Assembly (NCBI GenBank): GCA_963706755.1
Contig: CAVPNH010000005.1
Location: forward strand, 1-64,000
Length of the DNA: 64,000 nucleotides
Direction: 5' to 3'
DNA from: RPQJ01 sp963706755
Lineage (GTDB): Bacteria > Pseudomonadota > Gammaproteobacteria > Steroidobacterales > Steroidobacteraceae
This document shows positions 1 to 8,702 of this stretch, one piece after another; positions within the stretch are counted from its first letter, which is position 1, and the number at the start of each line of letters is the position of its first letter. The position numbers and the translations under genes were made by a program. Below the pieces are notes generated by a model that was not told the DNA's origin, did not search any database, and worked only from the letters and a program-made list of their open reading frames with translations.

Positions 1-2166
1 GAACAGAAGTTCCTCCGCCAGCGGACGCTTGATGTGCTCCTGGATGACGCGGGCCATCGGGCGCGCACCCATCTTCGGGTCGTAGCCACGCTCGGCGATC
101 CACCGCCGCGCCGCGTCCTCGACGTGCAGGGCCACGCCCTTCTGCTCGAGCTGGGCCTCGACCTCGACCAGGAGCTTGTCCACGACGCGCTGGATCGTGC
201 GCTCGTCCAGCGGGCCGAACTGCACGATCGCATCCAGCCGGTTGCGGAACTCCGGCGCGAAGAGCCTGCGCACCGCCTCCATGCCGTCGGGCGCGTTGTC
301 CTGGGCGACGAAGCCGATCGGCGTCCGGCTCATCTCGGTCGCCCCGGCGTTGGTGGTCATCACGATCACGACGTGGCGGAAGTCCGCCTTGCGGCCGTTG
401 TTGTCGGTGAGCGTGCCGTGGTCCATGACCTGCAGCAGCAGGTTGAAGACGTCGGGGTGCGCCTTCTCGATCTCGTCGAGCAGCAGCACGCAATGCGGGT
501 GCTTGGCGATCGCCTCCGTCAGGAGGCCGCCCTGGTCGAAGCCCACGTAGCCCGGCGGCGCGCCGATCAGGCGCGAGACCGTGTGGCGCTCCATGTACTC
601 CGACATGTCGAAGCGGATGAGCTCGACGCCCAGCACCAGCGCAAGCTGACGCGTCACCTCGGTCTTGCCGACGCCGGTGGGCCCTGCGAACAGGAATGAA
701 CCTACGGGCTTGCGCTGGTCGCCGAGCCCCGAGCGCGACATCTTGATGGCCGAGGACAGCGTCTCGATGGCGCGGTCCTGGCCGTAGATCACGAGCTTGA
801 GGTTGCGTTCGAGGTTGCGCAGCACGTCGCGGTCGCTCGAGGAGACCGTCTTCGGCGGGATGCGCGCGATGCGTGCCACCACTTCCTCGACCTGCGCGAC
901 GTCCACGGACTCCGCCCGCTCGGCGACCGGCTTCAGGCGCTGGCGCGCGCCCGCCTCGTCGATCACGTCGATGGCCTTGTCGGGCAGGTAGCGGTCGTTG
1001 ATGTGCCGCGCCGCTAGCTCGGCCGCCGCGCGCAGCGCGTCGTCGTCGTAACGGATCCCGTGATGCTCCTCGAAGCGCGCCTTCAGGCCGCGCAGGATCT
1101 GTACCGTCTCCTCGACGGTCGGCTCCACCACGTCGATCTTCTGGAAGCGCCGAGTCAGCGCGTGGTCCTTCTCGAAGATGCCGCGGTATTCCTGGTAGGT
1201 GGTCGAGCCGATGCAACGCAGCTCACCGTTGGCCAGCGCCGGCTTGATCAGGTTCGAGGCGTCCATGACGCCGCCGGAGGCGGCCCCCGCCCCGATCACC
1301 GTGTGGATCTCGTCGATGAACAGGATCGCCCCCGGCTGCTTGCGGAGTTCCGTGAGCACCGCCTTCAGGCGCTTCTCGAAGTCGCCGCGGTACTTCGTGC
1401 CCGCGATCAGCGAGCCCAGGTCCAGCGAGTAGACGACGCTGCCGGCCAGGATCTCCGGCACCTCCCCCGCGACGATCAGCCGCGCGAGCCCCTCGACCAG
1501 TGCCGTCTTGCCGACGCCCGCCTCGCCCACGTACAGGGGGTTGTTCTTGCGGCGCCGGCACAGGATCTCGATCGTGCGCTCGATCTCGAGCTTGCGGCCG
1601 ATCAACGGGTCGAGCCGGCCCTCTTCGGCGAGCCTGTTCAGGTTGGTCGCGTACTTCTCGAGTGCCGAACCGCCTTCCGCTTCGCGCTCGGTCTCCGGCT
1701 GCGCCGCCTCGTCACCCGGTGCCGGCTCGTCACCCGTCCTGGACAGGCCGTGCGAAATGAAATTGACGACGTCCAGCCTCGACACGTCCTGCAGCGCGAG
1801 CAGGTAGACGGAGTGCGAGTGCTTCTCGCTGAAGATCGCCACCAGCACGTTGGAGACGGACACCTCCTTGCGCCCGCTCGACTGGACGTGGAACACGGCG
1901 CGCTGCAGTACGCGCTGGAACCCGAGCGTGGGCTGCACCTCCCGGTCGTCGTCCTGCTTGAGGCGCGGCGTGGTCTGGTCGATGAACTCCCGGAGCTCCC
2001 TGCCCAGTCGTGCCGCGTCGCCTCCGCAGCCGCGCAGGATCTCTCCCACCCTCGGCGTCTCGACGATCGCGAGCAACAGGTGCTCGACGGTCATGAATTC
2101 GTGGCGCGCCTCCCGCGCCGACTGGAAGGCTTCGTTCAGGCAGACTTCGAGTTCGCTGCTCAACAC
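1..2166 (-). CDS. clpA: ATP-dependent Clp protease ATP-binding subunit ClpA (3' end outside window)
   Basis: ClpA is the AAA+ unfoldase that feeds substrates into the ClpP peptidase; with ClpS it degrades N-degron proteins. The window holds 722 codons and the reading frame is still open at base 1, where it reads the near-C-terminal EHIKRPLAEELLF stretch; the family is about 750 residues, so only the last few dozen codons are missing. Both ATPase modules are visible: Walker A GEAGVGKT at residues 214-221 and GPTGVGKT at 495-502, after a Clp N-domain. I chose the GTG at 2166, giving MLSSELEVCLNEAF, which matches the usual ClpA start. The gene lies 4 bp downstream of clpS in the same direction, the classical clpS-clpA pair, so co-transcription is likely. 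Confidence 0.96.
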   Translation of the reverse strand, partial: MLSSELEVCLNEAFQSAREARHEFMTVEHLLLAIVETPRVGEILRGCGGDAARLGRELREFIDQTTPRLKQDDDREVQPTLGFQRVLQRAVFHVQSSGRKEVSVSNVLVAIFSEKHSHSVYLLALQDVSRLDVVNFISHGLSRTGDEPAPGDEAAQPETEREAEGGSALEKYATNLNRLAEEGRLDPLIGRKLEIERTIEILCRRRKNNPLYVGEAGVGKTALVEGLARLIVAGEVPEILAGSVVYSLDLGSLIAGTKYRGDFEKRLKAVLTELRKQPGAILFIDEIHTVIGAGAASGGVMDASNLIKPALANGELRCIGSTTYQEYRGIFEKDHALTRRFQKIDVVEPTVEETVQILRGLKARFEEHHGIRYDDDALRAAAELAARHINDRYLPDKAIDVIDEAGARQRLKPVAERAESVDVAQVEEVVARIARIPPKTVSSSDRDVLRNLERNLKLVIYGQDRAIETLSSAIKMSRSGLGDQRKPVGSFLFAGPTGVGKTEVTRQLALVLGVELIRFDMSEYMERHTVSRLIGAPPGYVGFDQGGLLTEAIAKHPHCVLLLDEIEKAHPDVFNLLLQVMDHGTLTDNNGRKADFRHVVIVMTTNAGATEMSRTPIGFVAQDNAPDGMEAVRRLFAPEFRNRLDAIVQFGPLDERTIQRVVDKLLVEVEAQLEQKGVALHVEDAARRWIAERGYDPKMGARPMARVIQEHIKRPLAEELLF

Positions 2167-2170
2167 GGTG

Positions 2171-2488
2171 TCAGGTCTCTTCCATGGCGCAAAGGAGGGG
2201 GTGCTGGTGCTGGCGCGCGTAGGCGGTCACCTGGGCAACCTTGGTCTCGGCGATCTCGTACGTGTACACGCCACACACGCCCTTGCCGCGCGTGTGCACC
2301 TCCAGCATGACACGAGTGGCGGTCGTCCGGTCCATGCCGAAGATGTGCTCGAGCACGTCCACCACGAACTCCATGGGGGTGTAATCGTCGTTCAGCAGGA
2401 CGACCTGGTACAGGGGCGGGCGCTTGACCTGCGGCCGCGCCTCCTCCACCACCAGGCCCTGTCCCTGTCTTGTGTGCTCTTCGCTCAT
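2171..2488 (-). CDS. clpS: ATP-dependent Clp protease adaptor ClpS
   Basis: ClpS binds the N-domain of ClpA and delivers proteins with destabilising N-terminal residues. The 105-residue product has the family's usual size, a flexible charged N-terminus (about 25 residues) and the folded core with the signature LLNDDYTPMEFVVDVL (residues 31-46). A further conserved stretch is the HTRGKGVCGVYTYEIAETK region. It precedes clpA by 4 bp and is the first gene of that unit, with a good sigma-70 promoter just upstream. Confidence 0.97.
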   Translation of the reverse strand: MSEEHTRQGQGLVVEEARPQVKRPPLYQVVLLNDDYTPMEFVVDVLEHIFGMDRTTATRVMLEVHTRGKGVCGVYTYEIAETKVAQVTAYARQHQHPLLCAMEET

Positions 2489-2513
2489 GATCCCCGGATG
2501 CTCCAGACCAGCC

Positions 2514-2542
2514 TATATAGGGCCACACTGCCCCCCTGACAA
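2514..2542 (-). promoter_or_regulatory. putative sigma-70 promoter of clpS-clpA
   Basis: Read on the minus strand there is a -35 box TTGTCA (2542-2537), a 17-bp spacer and a -10 box TATATA (2519-2514). The predicted start lies about 20 bp before the clpS ATG at 2488. Both the spacing and the boxes are close to consensus, and AT-rich boxes stand out in this GC-rich DNA. Inference from motif only. Confidence 0.6.
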
Positions 2543-2598
2543 GCGCCGTGCCGCGCGACCGTGCAACCGGCCGCAGATCCGATATTTACCGGATTGTC

Positions 2599-2628
2599 TT
2601 GAGGCGCGGTCCCGCAAGTCCGTATCAT
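2599..2628 (+). promoter_or_regulatory. putative sigma-70 promoter of the gsp operon
   Basis: A TTGAGG -35 (2599-2604), 18-bp spacer and TATCAT -10 (2623-2628) lie about 50 bp upstream of the gspC ATG at 2678, in the divergent clpS/gspC intergenic region. Match is moderate; no operator-like palindrome was seen nearby. Confidence 0.4.
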
Positions 2629-2677
2629 TCGACGGTCCCGGCGACCCACCCGCCGGGTGGACGATCGCACGCCCTAA

Positions 2678-3637
2678 ATGCAGCTGCCGCCAAGCCTGTC
2701 CCGTTTCGCCTCGGTCGCGGACGACCTCCGGTCCGGCCGCTGGATCCAGTCGCTGCCGTGGATCGTCTCGGTCGCGCTGGTCCTGCTGCTCGCGTGGCAG
2801 CTCGTACAGCTCACGTGGACCATCCTCGGGACGAACCGGGCGCGGTCTTCCGCCACGGCAGTGGCAGCGGCGCCGGCAGGACCCTCGGTGGACCTGCAGG
2901 CCATCGTGAACGCGCACCTCTTCGGCGTCGCGGGCGCGGCGGCCGGCTCGACCGACCCGAACTCCGTCGCCACCACACAGATGAGCCTGGTGCTCGTGGG
3001 CACGATCGCCGAGTCCGACCCGGAGCACGGTTACGCCATCATCGGCGAGAACGCGGCCAGCGCGAAGGTGTACGCGGTCGGCGCGACCATCTCGGGCGGA
3101 ACCAAGCTGCACTCTGTCTATCCCGACCGTGCGATCCTGGACCGCGGCGGCCGCCTCGAGGCACTGATGCTGCCGCGCAAGTACCAGGGCGGACCCGGAC
3201 CGGCCGGCGGTGCGCCGCCGGACGCCAGCGCCATGCTCGGCAGCCGCCTGCAGGACCTCGCCAACGCCAATCCGGGAGCAATCACGGAAGTCCTCCGCCC
3301 GCAGCCGGTCTTCGCGAATGGCCAGCAGCGCGGCTACAGGGTATACCCCGGGCGCGACCGGCAGCAGTTCAGCAAGCTGGGGCTGATGCCGGGGGACCTC
3401 GTGACGGCCGTCAATGGAGCGCCGCTCGACGATCCGGCGCGCGGCATGGATATCCTGCAGTCCATGAACTCCGCGACCGACGTCACGGTGACCGTGGAGC
3501 GTAACGGACAACCGACCCAGATCACCATCAACAATGCCCAGCTGGCCGCTGACATGGCGGCTGCGGCAGCCATGCCCGAAGCGGTGCCGGTGACCGAAAT
3601 GACGGCGACACCGGGAAGACAGGACCAAGCGGAGTGA
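2678..3637 (+). CDS. gspC: type II secretion system inner-membrane protein GspC
   Basis: GspC links the inner-membrane platform of the type II secretion system to the outer-membrane secretin. The 319-residue protein has a cytoplasmic N-terminus, one membrane segment at about residues 28-47, a periplasmic homology region around residues 65-150 (DLQAIVNAHLFGVAG and following), and a C-terminal PDZ-like domain (about 205-290) with the KLGLMPGDLVTAVNG signature. A Pro/Ala/Gly-rich linker separates the two periplasmic domains. It is the first gene of gspC-D-E-F; its stop overlaps the gspD start by 4 bp, suggesting translational coupling. Confidence 0.9.
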   Translation: MQLPPSLSRFASVADDLRSGRWIQSLPWIVSVALVLLLAWQLVQLTWTILGTNRARSSATAVAAAPAGPSVDLQAIVNAHLFGVAGAAAGSTDPNSVATTQMSLVLVGTIAESDPEHGYAIIGENAASAKVYAVGATISGGTKLHSVYPDRAILDRGGRLEALMLPRKYQGGPGPAGGAPPDASAMLGSRLQDLANANPGAITEVLRPQPVFANGQQRGYRVYPGRDRQQFSKLGLMPGDLVTAVNGAPLDDPARGMDILQSMNSATDVTVTVERNGQPTQITINNAQLAADMAAAAAMPEAVPVTEMTATPGRQDQAE

Positions 3638-5868
3638 CGATGAAACGCAAGCTGCTCGATCGGTTCGCCCTCGCTGCGTCGGGCATCGCGCTCGTCGGCC
3701 TACTGGCGCTCGCGAGCCCGGGCGTGTCGCTGGGCCAGACCCAGGGCGCCATCACGCCGAACTACAAGGACGCGGACCTCTCCCAGATCATCGAGGCCGT
3801 GAGCGCCGTCACCGGCAAGAACTTCATCGTGGACCCGCGCGTGCGGGCGCAGGTCACGATGCTGTCCTCGACGCCGATGTCGCCGGACGCCTTCTACCAG
3901 GCGTTCCTCTCGATCCTTCAGGTGCACGGCTTCGTCGCCGTGCCGGCAGGCAAGGTCATCAAGATCCTGCCGGATGCGAATGCCCGCCAGATGCCGGCCA
4001 ACGACCTGCCCTCGAACGTGAGCTCGACCTCCGACGAGATCGTCACCCAGGTGATCGCGGTCAAGAACGTGAGCGCCGCGCAGCTCGTGCCGATCCTGCG
4101 GCCGCTGATCCCGCAGTACGGCCACCTCGCGGCGTACCCGGCGTCCAACATGCTGATCATCTCGGACCGCGCGTCCAACGTGAGCCGAATGGCGCGCATC
4201 ATCGAGCGCATCGATCAGTCGGGCGACGAGGAGATCGACGTCGTTCCGCTGGAGCATGCGAGCGCCGCCGACGTGGTGCGCACGGTGAATACGCTCTATG
4301 GTTCGAGTGCCGCGGAAGGCGCCGGGATGCCGACCGTGAAGATGGTCGCCGACGACCGCACCAACAGCGTGCTCGTGAGCGGCGAGCGCTCGCAGCGCCT
4401 GCGGCTCAAGGCGCTGATCGCGCACCTGGACACGCCGCTCGCGGCCGGCGGCGACACGCAGGTCCGCTACCTGCGGTACGCCGACGCGGAGAAGATCGCT
4501 GCCAAGCTGCGCGAACAGATCCAGGGAATCACCGCGTCCGTCGCCGCCGCGGGCGGCGGCAACGCGCCAGCTTCCGCCGCGCAGGCAGGCGGCGGCGACA
4601 AGAGCGTGACCATCTGGGCCGAGCCGCAGACCAACGCGCTCGTCGTGTCGGCGCCGCCCAAGGTCATGCGCACGGTGATGTCCATCGTCGACCGCCTCGA
4701 CATCCGCCGGGCGCAGGTGCTGCTCGAGGGCATCCTGGTCGAGATGTCCGTGGACAGGTCCACCGACCTCGGCATCAACTGGCTCATCGCGGACCGGAAC
4801 GCGAACGGCGACATCCTGCCCGCGGGCGGCTTCGTCCAGCCGGTGAACGGCACCGGCATCGGCGAGATCCTGCAGGGCATCCGCGACCCGACGAGCATCA
4901 AGGCGCTCCCGAGCGGCCTCACGCTCGGCGTCGGCCAGATCGTGTCCAGCGGCATGAGCTGGGCCGCGATCATCCGGGCGCTGCAGGCGACCGGCAACAC
5001 CAACATCATCGCGACGCCCTCGGTGCTCACGCTCGACAACGAGGAAGCAGAAGTCAAGGTCGCCCAGGAGGTGCCGATCGTCACCGGTTCCTACACCAAC
5101 CAGGGAGCCGGCTCGGGCGCGGGCGGGACGGTGAACCCGTTCCAGACCGTCAGCCGCGAGGAAGTCGGCATCATCCTGAAGATCACGCCACAGATCAACG
5201 ACGGCGGCACGATCGTGCTCAAGATTTCCCAGGAAGTCTCCAACCTGGCGGCGAGTTCCCAGCAGGTGCTCGCGGCGCAACAGGGACTCATCACCAACAA
5301 GCGCACCATCACGACCAACGTGCTGGCCGAGGACGGAGGGATCATCGTGCTGGGAGGGCTCCTGTCCGACGACATGACCGAGCAGAAGTCCCAGGTGCCG
5401 TTCCTCGGGTCGATCCCGATCATCGGCGAGTTCTTCAAGACTCGCAGCGTGAACAGGAAGAAGACCAACCTGATGTTCTTCGTCCGGCCTCGCATCCTGC
5501 GCGACGGCGTGGACGTGGCGGTCGAGACCAACGCCAAGTACAACTATCTCCGCGGCCAGGGGGAATTGATGTTCGGCAAAAGGGTGCCGCTCATGCCCTC
5601 CGAGCACCAGCCGGCGCTGCCCACGCTCGACAAGCTCGTGCCGTCCGACGCGCTCAGGCAGGCGGAGGAACGGGCTCCCCCGGGCACCACGCCGGCCGGG
5701 CGCGCGGAGAGCGGGTCCGGCGCCGCGGCGACCCAGGCGCCCTCCGGGGCGCCACCGTCCGCGACCGCGGGGCCTGAGCAACCGGCGGCACCGACCGCGC
5801 CGTTCGGCGCGCAGCAGGCACCCGAACCTGCCGCGCCGCCGCCCCCGCCGCCGGACACGACTCCGTGA
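3634..5868 (+). CDS. gspD: type II secretion system secretin GspD
   Basis: GspD forms the multimeric outer-membrane pore of the type II system. The product (744 residues from the GTG at 3634, or 742 from the ATG at 3640, both plausible) starts with a signal peptide ending near ASPGVSLGQ. It continues with the N0 domain (NYKDADLSQIIEAVS), then N1-N3 repeats, and the secretin domain from about residue 370. The late secretin signatures VPFLGSIPIIGEFFK and TNLMFFVRPRIL are clear. The C-terminus after residue 650 is a Pro/Ala-rich tail ending in a polyproline run, which is longer than in many relatives and has no recognisable S-domain for pilotin binding. The start overlaps gspC by 4 bp and the stop overlaps gspE by 4 bp. 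Confidence 0.95.
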   Translation: MTMKRKLLDRFALAASGIALVGLLALASPGVSLGQTQGAITPNYKDADLSQIIEAVSAVTGKNFIVDPRVRAQVTMLSSTPMSPDAFYQAFLSILQVHGFVAVPAGKVIKILPDANARQMPANDLPSNVSSTSDEIVTQVIAVKNVSAAQLVPILRPLIPQYGHLAAYPASNMLIISDRASNVSRMARIIERIDQSGDEEIDVVPLEHASAADVVRTVNTLYGSSAAEGAGMPTVKMVADDRTNSVLVSGERSQRLRLKALIAHLDTPLAAGGDTQVRYLRYADAEKIAAKLREQIQGITASVAAAGGGNAPASAAQAGGGDKSVTIWAEPQTNALVVSAPPKVMRTVMSIVDRLDIRRAQVLLEGILVEMSVDRSTDLGINWLIADRNANGDILPAGGFVQPVNGTGIGEILQGIRDPTSIKALPSGLTLGVGQIVSSGMSWAAIIRALQATGNTNIIATPSVLTLDNEEAEVKVAQEVPIVTGSYTNQGAGSGAGGTVNPFQTVSREEVGIILKITPQINDGGTIVLKISQEVSNLAASSQQVLAAQQGLITNKRTITTNVLAEDGGIIVLGGLLSDDMTEQKSQVPFLGSIPIIGEFFKTRSVNRKKTNLMFFVRPRILRDGVDVAVETNAKYNYLRGQGELMFGKRVPLMPSEHQPALPTLDKLVPSDALRQAEERAPPGTTPAGRAESGSGAAATQAPSGAPPSATAGPEQPAAPTAPFGAQQAPEPAAPPPPPPDTTP

Positions 5869-7388
5869 GCACGGCCGCGACCGACGAGGCCATCCTGGCC
5901 GCGGCCGATCGCGTCGCCGATCCGCTGCGGCCCCTGCCCTTTGCCTTCGCGAAGCGGCACGGCGTGCTGGTGCGGGGCCTGGTCGGGGAACGGGTGGACG
6001 CAGTGGTGAGGCTCGACGCGTCACCGCTCGCGGTCGCGGAGGTGCGGCGCCACTTGAGGCGGGCGCTCACGATCGAGCGCGTGGACGCGGAACGTTTCGA
6101 GGTCCTGCTGCGCCAGGCCTACGAGGGCGGCTCCAGCGCGACCATGGACGCGATGGGCGGACTCGAGGAGGACACCGACCTCGCCGACCTCGCGCAGGAC
6201 ATCCCCGAGCAGTCCGACCTGCTCGAGAGCGAGGACGAAGCACCGGTCATCCGCCTGATCAACGCCCTCCTCACCCAGTCGGTGAAGGAAAACGCGTCCG
6301 ACATCCACATCGAGCCCTTCGAGAACCGGCTGGTGATCCGCTTCCGCGTGGACGGCGTGCTGCGCGAGGTGCTGCAGACCAAGCGGGCGGTTGCGCCGCT
6401 GATCGTCTCGCGCATCAAGGTCATGTCGCGCCTCGACATCGCCGAGAAGCGCCTGCCGCAGGACGGGCGCATTTCGCTCCGGGTCGCGGGTCGGGCAGTG
6501 GACGTGCGCGTCTCCACGATTCCCGCCGGCCACGGCGAGCGCGTGGTGCTGCGCCTGCTCGACAAGCAGGCGGGACGGCTCGACCTGGACTCCCTCGGCA
6601 TGGACCCGAAGACCCAGGCACTCACGGACGAGCTGATCCACAAGCCGAATGGCATCCTGCTGGTGACCGGGCCGACCGGCTCGGGCAAGACCACGACGCT
6701 CTACGCCGCGCTCGACCGCATCAACGACCGCACGCGCAACATCATGACGGTCGAGGACCCGATCGAGTACTACATCGACGGCATCGGCCAGACGCAGGTC
6801 AACACGCGGGTCGAGATGACCTTCGCGCGCGGACTGCGCGCCATCCTGCGCCAGGACCCGGACGTGGTAATGGTCGGCGAGGTGCGCGACCTCGAGACTG
6901 CGCAGATCGCGGTGCAGTCGAGCCTCACGGGCCACCTCGTGCTCTCCACGCTGCATACGAACACCGCGGTGGGCGCGGTCACGCGGCTCCGCGACATGGG
7001 CATCGAGCCATTCCTGCTGTCCTCGAGCCTGGTCGGCGTGCTGGCGCAGCGGCTGGTGCGGGTGCTGAACCCCGCGACGCGCGAGGCCTACACCGCCGGC
7101 GAGTACGAGCGGCGGCTGCTCAACATCCCCGACGGCGCGCCGGCACCCACGCTTTACCGTCCCGGCGCCCGCGATTCCTCCAACGGCTACCGCGGCCGCA
7201 CCGGCATCTACGAACTCGTGCTCATCGACGAGCACATGCGGACCATGATCCACGACGGTGCCTCGGAGCTGGATCTCGAGCGCTATGCCCGCACGCGCAC
7301 GCCCGGCATCCGTGACGACGGGCGCATGAAGGTGCTCGCGGGCATCACGACGATCGAGGAAGTCCTCAAGGTCACGCGCGAGGACTGA
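5865..7388 (+). CDS. gspE: type II secretion system cytoplasmic ATPase GspE
   Basis: GspE is the hexameric ATPase that powers pseudopilus assembly. The 507-residue protein has the N-terminal GspE_N region (about 1-130) and the catalytic domain with Walker A GPTGSGKT at residues 269-276 and a Walker B region reading DPDVVMVGEVRD. Asp and His boxes typical of secretion NTPases surround these. The start is a GTG overlapping the gspD stop (GTGA). Oddly, the tetracysteine zinc motif found in most GspE proteins is absent: the usual first CxxC position reads VLNPATREAY, and the second reads GARDSSNGYRGR. The rest of the domain is standard, so I still call it GspE rather than PilB. Confidence 0.95.
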   Translation: MSTAATDEAILAAADRVADPLRPLPFAFAKRHGVLVRGLVGERVDAVVRLDASPLAVAEVRRHLRRALTIERVDAERFEVLLRQAYEGGSSATMDAMGGLEEDTDLADLAQDIPEQSDLLESEDEAPVIRLINALLTQSVKENASDIHIEPFENRLVIRFRVDGVLREVLQTKRAVAPLIVSRIKVMSRLDIAEKRLPQDGRISLRVAGRAVDVRVSTIPAGHGERVVLRLLDKQAGRLDLDSLGMDPKTQALTDELIHKPNGILLVTGPTGSGKTTTLYAALDRINDRTRNIMTVEDPIEYYIDGIGQTQVNTRVEMTFARGLRAILRQDPDVVMVGEVRDLETAQIAVQSSLTGHLVLSTLHTNTAVGAVTRLRDMGIEPFLLSSSLVGVLAQRLVRVLNPATREAYTAGEYERRLLNIPDGAPAPTLYRPGARDSSNGYRGRTGIYELVLIDEHMRTMIHDGASELDLERYARTRTPGIRDDGRMKVLAGITTIEEVLKVTRED

Positions 7389-7391
7389 TCG

Positions 7392-8615
7392 ATGGGAGCC
7401 TTCGAGTTCGTTGCGGTCGATGCCGCGGGCCGGGAGCGCAAGGGCGTCCTCGAGGGCGACACGCCGCGGCACGTCCGCCAGCTGCTGCGCGAGCAAGGCC
7501 TGCTCCCGGTGTCCGTGGACGAGGTGCTCGAGCAGGAGGCGACGCGGGCGACGCGTCCTTTCTCGTTCAAGTTCCAGCGGGGCCTCAGCGCGTCGGACCT
7601 CGCGCTCGTGACGCGCCAGCTCGCGACGCTGGTGAAATCCGCCCTCCCGCTCGAGGAGGCGCTGCTCGCGGTCTCGCAGCAGACGGACAAGCCGCGCGTG
7701 CGCAGCATCATGCTGGGCGTGCGCTCCAAGGTAATGGAAGGCCATGCGCTGGCCGACGGCCTCGCCGACTTCCCGGGTTCGTTCCCCGAGATCTACCGCG
7801 CCACCATCGCCGCGAGCGAGCAGTCGGGCCACCTGGACGCGGTCCTCGAGCGTCTTGCCGACTACACCGACAACCGCGAGCAACTCCGCAGCCGGACCCT
7901 GAGCGCGATGCTCTACCCGGTGCTGCTGTTCGTCGTGTGCATCGTGATCGTGTTCTTCCTGCTGGTCTCGGTCGTGCCCAAGGTCGTCGAGGTGTTCCGC
8001 TCGAGCGAGGCGGAGCTGCCGCTCCTCACCCAGGCCCTGATCGCCGGCAGCGACTTCATGCGGCACTACGGGATCTGGCTGGTGCTAGGCGTGGCCGGCG
8101 CGATCTTCCTCTTCAATCGCTGGCTCAAGGTCGAGACCAACCGACGCCTGTGGCACCAGTTCCTGCTGTCGCTGCCGATCGCCGGCAAGGCCGTGCGGGG
8201 CGCGAACACCGCGCGCTTCGCGCGCACCTTCAGCACGCTTACCTCGAGCACCGTGCCCGTGCTCGAGGCCATGCGAATCTCGGCCGAGGTGGTATCGAAC
8301 CTGCCAATGAAGGCCGCCGTCGAAGACGCGGCGGTCAAGGTGCGCGAAGGCGCGCCGATCGGCAAGTCGCTGGGCGCGAGCCGCGTCTTCCCGCCGATGA
8401 TGATCCACCTGATCTCGAGCGGCGAGTCGAGTGGCGAACTCGACACGATGCTCGACCGCGCGGCGATCCACCAGGAGCGCGAGCTGGACGCGATCCTGCA
8501 GGGCGTCGTGGGGCTGCTGGGCCCGCTCATGATCCTGCTGATGGGCGGCCTCGTGCTCCTGATCGTGCTCGCGATGCTGCTGCCGATCTTCGAGTTGAAC
8601 CAGCTGGTCAAGTAG
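7392..8615 (+). CDS. gspF: type II secretion system inner-membrane platform protein GspF
   Basis: GspF is the polytopic platform protein that couples the GspE ATPase to the pseudopilus. The 407-residue product contains two T2SSF domains (about 70-195 and 275-395). Three hydrophobic segments are visible, around residues 170-195, 225-240 and a strongly hydrophobic stretch before the C-terminal LPIFELNQLVK. The ATG lies 3 bp after the gspE stop. The usual downstream gspG pseudopilin is not present; the operon ends here with a palindromic repeat, so gspG-N must lie elsewhere in the genome if the system is complete. Confidence 0.95.
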   Translation: MGAFEFVAVDAAGRERKGVLEGDTPRHVRQLLREQGLLPVSVDEVLEQEATRATRPFSFKFQRGLSASDLALVTRQLATLVKSALPLEEALLAVSQQTDKPRVRSIMLGVRSKVMEGHALADGLADFPGSFPEIYRATIAASEQSGHLDAVLERLADYTDNREQLRSRTLSAMLYPVLLFVVCIVIVFFLLVSVVPKVVEVFRSSEAELPLLTQALIAGSDFMRHYGIWLVLGVAGAIFLFNRWLKVETNRRLWHQFLLSLPIAGKAVRGANTARFARTFSTLTSSTVPVLEAMRISAEVVSNLPMKAAVEDAAVKVREGAPIGKSLGASRVFPPMMIHLISSGESSGELDTMLDRAAIHQERELDAILQGVVGLLGPLMILLMGGLVLLIVLAMLLPIFELNQLVK

Positions 8616-8619
8616 CCGG

Positions 8620-8683
8620 AAATCCGGTGCCAGGCACTGGATTTCTGAACCAATCCGTCAGGTAACCCGGTGCCTGGCACCGA
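8620..8683. repeat. pair of GGTGCC/GGCACC palindromes (REP-like)
   Basis: Two related palindromes follow gspF. The first (8620-8644) has arms of about 12 bp around a single central base, with one mismatch, and core GGTGCCAGGCACT. The second (8669-8681) is a perfect 13-bp palindrome, GGTGCCTGGCACC. They lie 30 bp apart in the only gap between gspF and the next gene. REP-type elements linked to RAYT transposases often look like this; the first could also act as a transcription terminator. No third copy was noticed in the window. Confidence 0.6.
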
Positions 8684-8702
8684 ATCTCGCGAAGGGTGGC
8701 AC

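Noticed and set aside
1060..2310. Long plus-strand open frame opposite clpA
   Set aside because: Arg/Ala/Asp-rich shadow of the clpA coding strand in GC-rich DNA; no domain, no start signal, whereas clpA on the minus strand is unmistakable.
3700..6024. 774-codon minus-strand frame opposite gspD
   Set aside because: His/Asp/Arg-rich composition typical of an antisense frame; the plus strand encodes a complete secretin.
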